This document shows, one piece after another, positions 55,952 through 64,000 of a stretch of DNA of 64,000 bases. Position 1 is the first letter of the stretch, and every line of letters begins with the position of its first letter. Source of the DNA: Rhodeus uyekii (Eukaryota > Chordata > Actinopteri > Cypriniformes > Acheilognathidae); contig JAWRVZ010000101.1 of the NCBI GenBank assembly GCA_037043235.1, positions 124,001 to 188,000 of the forward strand, read 5' to 3'. Below the pieces are notes generated by a model, which was not told the origin of the DNA, did not search any database, and saw nothing but the letters and a program-made list of their open reading frames with translations. The position numbers and the translations under genes were made by a program.

Positions 55952-56282
55952 CGTCGGCGCTAATGATGTCCGACTTCGCCTGTCGGAGATCACTAAAACT
56001 AATATTAAAGAGGTGTGTGAACTCGCAAGTACGATGTCAGGCACCGTAATTTGCTCTGGCCCTCTTCCTATGCGCAGGAGTGATGAGATGCTTAGCAGAT
56101 TATCCTCACTCAATGGCTGGATGTCTAAGTGGTGCCCGCGGAATAACATAGGGTTTATAGACAATTGGAAAAGTTTTTGGGGCAGACCTGACCTGTTGAA
56201 AAGAGATGGTATTCATCCCACCTGGGATGGTGCCGCTCTTCTCTCTAGTAATTTGGCATATAGTCTTAGAGCTAAACCTTGA
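55952..56282 (+). pseudogene. L2 ORF1 C-terminal esterase fragment
   Basis: It begins at the GANDVRL block and keeps the DGIHPTWDGAALL block with catalytic Asp and His. The N-terminal coiled coil and GDSI nucleophile are lost by 5' truncation. It matches 21504-21828 residue for residue except a few changes. Confidence 0.8.
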
Positions 56283-56414
56283 CTAACTGGGGTCCAGGTC
56301 AGGAAGCAGACAAACTGGCTAAACCGACCGTCTGCTAGCTGTCTCACGTCACAGAGGTCAGATAAATTCCAACACATAGAGACTCTTTCACCTAGATATC
56401 ATCCTATATAGATT

Positions 56415-59378
56415 GTGTCTGTTCCCCGAAGTAACAAATACAAAAATCTCTCAAAACCGTCTAAGAGTAAAAATTTAATTGATTTACAAACAACTAAGAA
56501 CGGATATAACACAACTGAACAAATGATAAAGCTTGGGTTACTGAATATACGATCCCTTTCCTCAAAAGCACTTATTGTAAATGATATGATTACAGATCAT
56601 AAACTAGATGTGCTGTGTTTGACAGAAACTTGGCTAAAACCAGACGATTACATTACTTTAAATGAGTCCACCCCTCAAGATTACTGTTATAAACATGAGC
56701 CTCGTCTGAAAGGTAAAGGAGGAGGTGTTGCTGTAATTTATAGTAACACGATCAGTACTGCTCAAAGGTCTAACTTGAAATATAATTCTTTTGAAGTGAT
56801 GGTCCTCAATGTAAAATTATCTAGTGCAAGTAATAATTCCTGTTTAACTTTTGTGCTAGCTATTCTATACAGGCCACCAGGGCACCATACAGACTTTATC
56901 AAAGTATTTGCTGATTTTCTCTCAGAATTAGTAATGTCTGCAGATAAAGTCATAATTGTCGGTGATTTTAATATCCATGTAGATAATGAAAAAGACGCAT
57001 TGGGATTGGCATTTAGAGACATTTTAAACTCTATTGGAGTTACGCAACATGTATCAGGACCCACTCATTCTCGTAATCATACTTTAGATCTAATATTGTC
57101 ATATGGGATCAATGTTGATACTGTTCAAATTCTACAGCAGAGCGATGACATCTCAGATCATTACTTAGTTGCGTGTAGATTACCTTTAGCCAAAGTCGAA
57201 AAACTAACTCCCTGTTATAAATATAGTAGAACTATCACTCCTAACACAAAAGATAGCTTTATAAATAATCTTCCTGATCAGTTTCATCTACTTAACATCC
57301 CAAATAGCCTAGAATAACTTGATGTTGCAACAGAAACTATAAACTCTCTCTTTTCCAGCACTTTAGACACTGTTGCTCCGTTACGCTTAAAGAAGATTAA
57401 AGAAAATAGTCCAACACCGTGGTACAACGAGCACACCCGGGCCCTCAAGAGAGCAGCCAGAAAAATGGAGCGGAGCTGGAAAAAAAGTAAGCTAGAGGTT
57501 TTTCGCATTTCATGGAAAGACAGCTCTATTGCATTCAGAAAGGCCTTAAGATCAGCTAGATCTACTTACTTTTCTACCCTCTTAGAAGAAAACAAATACA
57601 ACCCTAGGTATTTATTTGATACAGTGACTAAATTAACAAGAAATAAAGCCTCAACCCCAGATGCTTTAAATCAGCACAGCACTAATGACTTCATGGACTT
57701 TTTTACTTGCAAAATTCATAATATTAGAGAGAAAATTATAACCATGCAACCGTCTACTACAATATTCCAAAATACAGTAAATTTTAGTGTCCCTGAAGAA
57801 AAATTCCACTCCTTCATTGCTATTGGGGAGGAAGAATTGTCTAAACTCGTTAAATCATCAAAATCAACAACATGTATGCTAGACCCAATACCAACTAAGC
57901 TACTGAAAGAGATGCTTCCAGAGATCATAGATCCTCTTCTTAATATTATTAATTCTTCTTTGTCATTAGGATACGTACCAAAAACCTTTAAGATGGCTGT
58001 AATTAAACCGCTTATTAAAAAACCACAACTTGATCCTACAGAATTAGTTAATTACAGGCCGATATCGAATCTACCTTTCTTGTCAAAGATTCTAGAAAAG
58101 GCAATATCTTTACAACTATGTTCCTTTCTAGAAAGAAACAGCATCTACGAGGATTTCCAGTCAGGATTTAGACCATATCATAGTACTGAGACTGCTCTCA
58201 TTAGAGTTACAAATGATTTGCTCTTATCATCCGATCGTGGTTGTATCTCTCTGTTAGTGTTACTGGACCTTAGTGCTGCATTTGATACAATTGACCACAA
58301 AATCCTTCTGAATAGACTTGAAAATTATGTTGGCATTAGTGGAGTTGCATTAGCCTGGTTCAAGTCATACTTATCTGACCGTTATCAGTTTGTAGCAGTA
58401 AATGAGGAGATGTCATATCGGTCACGGGTTCAGTATGGAGTTCCTCAAGGTTCAGTACTAGGACCATTGCTTTTCACCCTGTACATGCTTCCTTTGGGTG
58501 CAGTTATTAGGAAGCATGGCATTAGCTTTCATTGTTACGCTGATGATACTCAGCTCTATATTTCTTCTCATCCTGATGAAACAAACAAATTCACTAAATT
58601 AACAGAATGCATAACTGATATAAAAAATTGGATGACTAATAACTTTCTACTGCTTAATTCTGAAAAAACAGAGATTCTAATTATTAGACCAAAAAGTTCA
58701 GCACATAATAATCTAGACTACTGTCTAACACTCGATGGCTGCTCTGTCAAGTCCTCGTCGTCAGTTAGAAACCTGGGTGTGCTCTTTGATACCAATCTTT
58801 CATTTGAAAGCCATGTTTCTAGCATCTGTAAAACGGCATTCTTCCATCTTAAAAATATATCTAAATTGCGACATATGCTCTCTAAGACAAATGCGGAAAA
58901 GTTAGTTCATGCGTTCATGAGTTCAAGGCTAGATTATTGTAATGCTCTACTAGGTGGTTGCCCTGCACGCTTAATAAACAAATTCCAGCTGGTCCAAAAT
59001 GCAGCAGCTCGAGTTCTTACTAGAACCAGGAAGTATGAGCATATTAGCCCAGTTCTGTCAAACCTGCACTGGCTTCCTATTAAACACCGAATACATTTTA
59101 AAATCTTGCTAATTACTTACAAAGCATTAAATGGTTTAGCTCCACAGTACTTGAGCGATCTCTTAACATATTATAGTCCTTCACGTCTATTGCGATCCCA
59201 AAATACTAACCAGCTTATAATACCTAGAATATCAAAGTCAACTGCTGGCGGTCGATCCTTTTCCTATTTAGCTCCTAAACTCTGGAACAGTCTTCCTATT
59301 ACAGTTCGGGAAGCAGACACACTCTGTCAGTTTAAATGTAGACTAAAAACACATCTCTTCAACCTGGCATACACATAA
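56415..59378 (+). pseudogene. L2 ORF2 endonuclease-reverse transcriptase, one stop
   Basis: One frame from ATG 56415 to 59378 (988 codons), broken only by TAA at 57315-57317. Endonuclease: LLNIRSLSSKA, LCLTETWL, ILYRPPGHH, IIVGDFNIHVD, ISDHYLV. RT: NYRPISNLPFLSKILEK, LLDLSAAFDTIDH, YGVPQGSVLGPLLFTLY, and YADD at 58536-58547. The C-terminal domain ends LWNSLPITVREADTL and FKCRLKTHLF. All key catalytic residues are there. Whether the stop is fixed or a recent mutation cannot be judged from one copy. Confidence 0.9.
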
Positions 59379-59620
59379 CACATTATACATACATTTTTAA
59401 TCCAAATCATGTAAAATGATTGTTAGGCTGCATAATTTAGATAAGCCGGAACCGGGAACATTCCCATAACACCTGATGTACTCTTCGCCTGCTCTTTTGG
59501 GGCTTCTGTTCAGCCAAACAAACTTTGTTTATATTGTTTTTCCTGTAAAGCTGCTTTGAAACAATCTACATTGTAAAAAGCGCTATATAAATAAAGGTGA
59601 CTTGACTTGACTTGACTTAT

Positions 59621-60447
59621 GTTTAGTTAGTTCTTGATTTCACTAACTGTTGTCCTTTGTTCTATGTTCCCGCCAAGCGTTTGTGTTCATGGTAAGTCAT
59701 TTAATCAGCACAGGTTTTTTCATTAATTTGGCTTGCACTTAAACACCTCCTTTTACTCTTTTTGATGTCTGGTCACATTTGAGTTTAGTGTTTGCTGCTA
59801 TCTTTTGGACCATCTTCCTGTGGATTATTTTTAGTTTTTTCTTCTGTCTCTGCAAACCCCTGTGATAGATCACTGGACCACAACTAAATATGGTCTATGC
59901 TGCTCAATTTGCTGCTATAGCCCACTGAAACTTTCATCTTTTCATCTAACACCCCTTGTCAGTCAATTCCTGCCAAAATTTAATTCACGAGTTCACACTT
60001 ACCAATGATTCAGGAGCAGTAAAGGTATGCGTATTTGGCGTGCTGTCCGAGGAGAGGGCTCCGAGCTCGGTATTTGGCCCGAACCTGGAGCACTCCCCCA
60101 AAAATTGCAAAAGTCCAGTTGGACAGCCGCTAGGAAGGAGTTGGTGACCACCAAAAAAGGGCGTGGTGAAGCTGGGTGGGTTCTTGTATCGTCGGGAGAA
60201 AGTTTGTTGTTTATGTTATCCGAAAGGAAGAGTATCACTGATAGTTGGTTGTAGATGGCTTGAGGCACAGAGGTTTCCTTTGCATTGGTGCTTGTTGTTC
60301 GACTTGTAGCAAGAAGGCGAGTTGGTTGGAGACCTAGTTCCTGGGAGTATAGGCGTAACTGTGGAAGCAGGGGGCGCTTATCGGGATACTAGCTGGTGTC
60401 GTCAGGTCTTTGGAGCTGGATGGATTTGGATTAAGGTTGGATGTGAT
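59621..60447. other. Non-coding DNA, left flank of the non-autonomous LTR element
   Basis: No gene. The part from about 60000 continues, across the LTR insertion, into 62641-63790, since the 5-bp duplication shows the two flanks were once joined. The combined sequence looks like a decayed larger element I do not recognise. Confidence 0.4.
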
Positions 60448-60775
60448 TGTCACAGTCTAGTCATGATCCTCCTGTTTTGTCCCTCATGTGTTCCCGTAGA
60501 TGTCTTGTTAGTTTAATTACCCATTTAGTTTGCCACCTGTTTGCAATCTCCTCTTGTATTTAATCCTCCCGTTCTACCATGTCTTTGTCAGTTGTTAAAG
60601 TAACGTTATGTGGTTTTGTTGTTGCTCTACGTGTGGATGCCTCCCTTGTTTTGCACCCTTGCGTGCCTTTTGTTTTGCTTTATAATTAAAGTATTTCAGT
60701 TTGATTCCTGGTTCTCCGCGTCCTTCTCCGCATCACACGCCTGCTACGCCAGCTTCACACACATCGGCACTTACA
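60448..60775 (+). repeat. 5' LTR
   Basis: 328 bases with tataattaaag near 60681 and a promoter-like region; nearly identical to 62308-62635. Confidence 0.9.
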
Positions 60776-60816
60776 GAACAACTGACCAGGTTTAGTCGCC
60801 TATAAAGGACTACAAT

Positions 60817-62376
60817 ATGAATTTCCCGGAGGTGGCTCTGCTGTTATTGGAGCAGTGGGACCGCCCGCTGGAGATCCATACCCAGGAATTCCTCGATCTG
60901 GCCCACTGGACTCACTATCCGGACAACGCGCTGATCAGCTTTTACTACGCCGGGCTGAGCACGTCGTCCAAGGCGCGGATTCCAGCGGGCGGTCCTATGG
61001 AGGATTTCCCTGCCTACGTGGAGTGGGTGCTGGCAAGTAACAGCTCGCCATTCACCATCGGCCTTGCAGAAGACACCGCCAGCCCCTCTCCACAGCCCGA
61101 GATCCGGGAACCAGCGCCAGTTCCCGCGCCTCGACGCCCGTCAGCGCCAGTTCCCGCGCCTCGACGCCCGTCAGCGCCAGTTCCCGCGCCTCGACGCCCG
61201 TCAGCGCCAGTTCCCGCGCCTCCGCACCCAGACCTCCTAGACCACCCAGACCTCCCAGAACCTCCGCCTGACCTATTAGACCTCCCAGAGCCTCCGCCGG
61301 CCGCCTGCGATGAACTGTGTTTTCCCCAGGCCGCCCCGATGGCCGGTGTTGAGCTGTGTTTTTCCCAGGCCGCCCCGACGGCCGGTGTTGAACTGTGTTT
61401 GCCCCAGGCCACCCATGAACTGTGTTTGCCCCAGGCCGCCCATGAACTGTGTTTGCCCCAGGCCAAACTCCCTATATTCCCGGGCCTCTGGTTCCTTCCT
61501 GACCTCCCAGACCTCCCTGAACCCGAGCCACCAGAACTCCCACCCAGCCTCCCTCTCCCACCACCTCTACCATGTCTGCACTCTGCCCCGTCTCCTCCTG
61601 TGTCCCGCACCCACACTCTAGCTCCCCTCAACACCGGGGAGCTGCCATGCGTCGGTGGAACACCGGCATCGCGGGGCATTGAGGTTCCACCTCGGACCTC
61701 GGTGCCCCTCATTCCTCATCCCGTCGACGCATCGGCATCACTTCCACTCCTCACTCCCTCAGTCCCACCAGCATCCCTCAGCCTTTCCTCTCCTGCGTGC
61801 TCCCTCGTCCCTCCGGTCGTCCCTTGGTCGGTTGTCGCCTGGCCTCCACCTGCGGCTCCGGCTGGCTCCCCCCTCCCTCCGGGCCTCCCTTTGTCCTCAG
61901 TCCCTCCGCCTCCGAGTCAGTCCTCGGGCCTGCCGCTGGTCCTTCGGAGGCTCGTCGTTCCAGTTCCTTCTCGGCCTCCGGAGCCAGCGGCATCAATCGG
62001 GGTCCTCGGCCCATCGGTGTCTCCGTGGACTGACTTGGTTGCCGGGCCCCCTGTCCCACCTGAGCCTCCCTGGTCACCTCCCTCTGCCTGGCCCCTGATT
62101 CCGCCTGCACCTCCCTGGTCACCTCCCTCTGCCTGGCCCCTGATTCCGCCTGCACCTCCCTGGTCACCTCCCTCTGCCTGGCCCCTGATCCCGCCTGTTC
62201 CCCCCTGGACCTTGTTATTATTTATGGATTCTAGTTTATCGTTCCTTGTCCTGTCCTCCCCCTGGTCCCCCTCCCTCCCTCCGCTGTTGACCAGTTTTGG
62301 CGTTTACTGTCACAGTCTAGTCATTATCCTCCTGTTTTGTCCCTCATGTGTTCCCGTAGATGTCTTGTTAGTTTAA
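60817..62376 (+). CDS. Gag-like proline-rich protein of the LTR element
   Basis: 519 codons. Residues 1-90 resemble the N-terminal helical part of some fish gypsy Gag proteins (PLEIHTQEFLDLAHWTHYPD, ISFYYAGLSTSSKARIP, FPAYVEWVLASNSSPFTIG). The rest is low complexity. There is a 10-residue unit APVPAPRRPS four times (61111-61230), repeats around ELCLPQAAH (61310-61470), and a 15-residue unit PPWSPPSAWPLIPPA three times (62070-62205). The frame runs into the 3' LTR and ends there with a hydrophobic tail (CHSLVIILLFCPSCVPVDVL). No zinc knuckle, protease or RT. A structural or packaging role is inference; it might also be only a spacer. Confidence 0.7.
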   Translation: MNFPEVALLLLEQWDRPLEIHTQEFLDLAHWTHYPDNALISFYYAGLSTSSKARIPAGGPMEDFPAYVEWVLASNSSPFTIGLAEDTASPSPQPEIREPAPVPAPRRPSAPVPAPRRPSAPVPAPRRPSAPVPAPPHPDLLDHPDLPEPPPDLLDLPEPPPAACDELCFPQAAPMAGVELCFSQAAPTAGVELCLPQATHELCLPQAAHELCLPQAKLPIFPGLWFLPDLPDLPEPEPPELPPSLPLPPPLPCLHSAPSPPVSRTHTLAPLNTGELPCVGGTPASRGIEVPPRTSVPLIPHPVDASASLPLLTPSVPPASLSLSSPACSLVPPVVPWSVVAWPPPAAPAGSPLPPGLPLSSVPPPPSQSSGLPLVLRRLVVPVPSRPPEPAASIGVLGPSVSPWTDLVAGPPVPPEPPWSPPSAWPLIPPAPPWSPPSAWPLIPPAPPWSPPSAWPLIPPVPPWTLLLFMDSSLSFLVLSSPWSPSLPPLLTSFGVYCHSLVIILLFCPSCVPVDVLLV

Positions 62377-62635
62377 TTGCCCATTTAGTTTGCCACCTGT
62401 TTGCAATCTCCTCTTGTATTTAATCCTCCCGTTCTACCATGTCTTTGTCAGTTGTTAAAGTAACGTTATGTGGTTTTGTTGTTGCTCTACGTGTGGATGC
62501 CTCCCTTGTTTTGCACCCTTGCGTGCCTTTTGTTTTGCTTTATAATTTAAGTATTTCAGTTTGATTCCTGGTTCTCCGCGTCCTTCTCCGCATCACACGC
62601 CTGCTACGCCAGCTTCACACACATCGGCACTTACA
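62308..62635 (+). repeat. 3' LTR
   Basis: Matches 60448-60775. It supplies the stop codon for the ORF at 62374-62376. Confidence 0.9.
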
Positions 62636-62640
62636 GTGAT

Positions 62641-63794
62641 AGAATCTGAGGAAACTGAAACCAATATGGCTCGATCATGGCGTTGAGTGGTCGGACAACA
62701 TTTGAGTGGAATCCTTGGCGGAGAGTGGGGATACGGCTTTCCGGTTGTCTGGAGTCTGAGCTGGTGGGTTGAGTTCTTGAGATACCTCTGATGAGCAGAG
62801 GATTAAATTTCAGCAGAGGGAAGTAGATTTCACCTAGGTAAATCATGGTTAAGCTGGATTGGAGGTTCTTGGTGTTATTGAAATGCAATATGAATCGGTG
62901 GTGGTGGATAGAGACAACGTGAAGCAGATTACATGTGGAGTGGAAAGTCTTGAACTCTTCCACTCCACATGTAGTCTTTCAAAATGAGTGGTTTGAAGAG
63001 AAAAAGGCTTGAAGAATGGAAATTTTAGAGGCGTCGAGAAATATCAACTCTGAATATTGATATACTGGTTGGGAATAGGTCCACCTCTGGTGGCAGCAGC
63101 CTTAACTTCAGTGAGGATTTGTTTTCTACTGTTGTTGGCGACAGGGGGGGTTCCAAGCGGCAGTGTTTGTGGAATGGCATGAGCAATGCAGAGAACAGGA
63201 TGAAAGGAAAATTAGCATGGTGGAGAGAATTAGGTGGAAAAAAGGCCAGGGCCGAAGCACTTGCGGAGGCAACCTCACGCTTGGGTTGACGCCTGGAGAG
63301 AGACAGAAGGGGTAGAAAGGGAAGATAAAACAGAGTGTCTGTGCCTGCGCCGCTAGCGGAGGCAGCCTCACGCTAGACCCATATTGTAGGGCTGCAGGCC
63401 AAAATAAGGGAAAGGTTAGGTACGTGCGTCTGTGCGGAGCCTGCACCGCTGGCGGAGGCAAGCTCACGCTTGGAGGGCGGCGTGTCTCACTAAAGGCTAC
63501 TTTGTGAGGTGCAGTGCTGGAAAACTGCAGTGTGCTGCTGCTGTGGCTTAACGCTTGAAGATCTGGTCTTGCAAGGGAGAGAGATGAAGATTTAGGGAGC
63601 AAAGGTTTGAGGCATTTTGAAGGTAGAGTGGATTTGGAGATATTACAGCTGACTGGAGTGAGACCTGTATTCTAGTTAGTTTTGCTTTGGTCGTTCTCCT
63701 TTCACCACTGATGCAAGTGCTGAGGTGTCGTAGGAAGTTGAGTAAGAAGATGGCGGATGTCTTGGAGGTGGAGGTGAGTGGGTGGCGTCATAGG
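62641..63794. other. Unrecognised, partly GC-rich flank with degenerate repeats
   Basis: It continues the sequence left of 60443. A GC-rich block with the core gcggaggcarcctcacgct occurs three times in variant form (63262-63284, 63356-63376, 63443-63463). A minus-strand frame at 63126-63602 crosses it, but its composition is Pro/Ser/Leu-rich low complexity and I do not support it as a gene. Confidence 0.4.
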
Positions 63795-64000
63795 GTGCTC
63801 TGACAGCTTAGGGAATGAAGCTTTCCTTCAGTCTGCTGGTCCTTGCCTGGAGCCTGCATAGTCTCCTCCCTGATGGCAACAGACTGAAGAGGCTGTGCGA
63901 TGGGTGGGTGGGGTCTCGCGCAATGATGAGGGCTTTGCGGGAAAGGCGGGAGTTATAAATGTCCTGGAGGGGTGGGAGAGAGACACCAATGATGCTTATG
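63795..64000 (-). pseudogene. Rex1-type LINE ORF2 C-terminus, runs off the window
   Basis: The minus-strand reading includes LQDIYNSRLSRKALIIARDP, HSLFSLLPSGRRLCRLQART and SRLKESFIP, the usual C-terminal block of Rex1 ORF2, just before a stop-rich region. The rest lies beyond 64000. Confidence 0.7.

Larger units (their letters stand above)
55952..59620 (+). mobile_element. L2-type LINE, copy B, nearly intact ORF2
   Basis: 5'-truncated inside ORF1 (esterase domain). It then has complete ORF2 with endonuclease and reverse transcriptase, a short 3' untranslated region and a tail of ataaataaaggtgac followed by ttgac repeats (59590-59618), as in CR1/L2 elements. It is closely related to copy A at 20631. 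Confidence 0.9.
60448..62635 (+). mobile_element. Non-autonomous LTR retrotransposon with Pro-rich ORF
   Basis: Two 328-bp direct LTRs (60448-60775 and 62308-62635) run TGTCACAGTCTAG to GGCACTTACA. They differ at only about three bases and are flanked by the 5-bp duplication gtgat (60443-60447 and 62636-62640). The interior (1.5 kb) has a single long ORF and no pol. Insertion is recent by LTR identity. Pol functions must come from another element. Confidence 0.9.

Noticed and set aside
61014..61712. Minus-strand Gly/Ser/Arg-rich frame
   Set aside because: It is the shadow of the proline-rich ORF on the plus strand.
63126..63602. 158-codon minus-strand frame as a gene
   Set aside because: Low-complexity Pro/Ser/Leu composition, repeats within it, no recognisable domain.

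Overview
The window is vertebrate nuclear DNA, most likely from a teleost and probably a cyprinid-type fish. It has one multi-exon host gene on the minus strand with ordinary GT/AG splice sites. The rest is a dense mixture of fish-typical mobile elements: DIRS, Rex1 and L2 LINEs, Tc1/mariner, Tigger/pogo-like, Ty3/gypsy including a Gmr1-like element, tRNA-derived SINEs and MITEs. The species is an inference; no mitochondrial or rRNA marker is present.

Host gene: thirty exons between 49594 and 32525 (minus strand) spell laminin subunit alpha-4 (lama4). They encode a signal peptide and short N-terminal segment, three laminin-type EGF modules, a long coiled coil, and the LG1, LG2 and LG3 globular domains. 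All intron phases agree, giving 4043 coding bases (about 1347 residues). I found no LG4-LG5 exons in the remaining 32.5 kb downstream. The last exon either splices onward across a very large transposon-filled intron or ends at an in-frame TAA just after LG3. The introns carry a Tc1 transposon, a pogo-like element, an LTR-like element with a 22-unit 12-bp array, MITEs, SINEs and microsatellites.

Left part (1-32500) is a transposon archive. 1-3400 holds Tigger-like pieces, including a degraded transposase, and a strong 33-bp hairpin. 3402-8590 is a Tigger-type non-autonomous element split by a Gmr1-like Ty3 LTR retroelement (4309-8414, TSD ctgt). 8624-14885 is a near-complete DIRS retrotransposon with inverted terminal repeats, internal complementary region, gag, RT-RNase H and tyrosine recombinase. 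16.3-29.9 kb is a nest of broken Tc1, gypsy, L2, Rex1 (minus) and a second, decayed DIRS. 29.9-32.5 kb holds a minus-strand DIRS gag remnant and pogo-like repeat.

Right part (49.6-64 kb) is upstream of lama4. It contains a MITE, a solo LTR with perfect 5-bp TSD, a decayed minus-strand DIRS tyrosine recombinase, a minus-strand gypsy gag with its LTR, an L2 LINE almost intact except for one stop codon (55952-59620), a young non-autonomous LTR element with a proline-rich gag-like ORF (60448-62635, TSD gtgat), and a Rex1-like LINE end running off the window.

No CRISPR, operon, riboswitch or functional tRNA/rRNA gene is visible. The most noteworthy observations are the lama4 3' structure, the Gmr1-like domain order (integrase before RNase H), the DIRS circle-junction signature, the repeated presence of the CRE octamer in unrelated retroelement promoters, and the Pro-rich non-autonomous LTR family.
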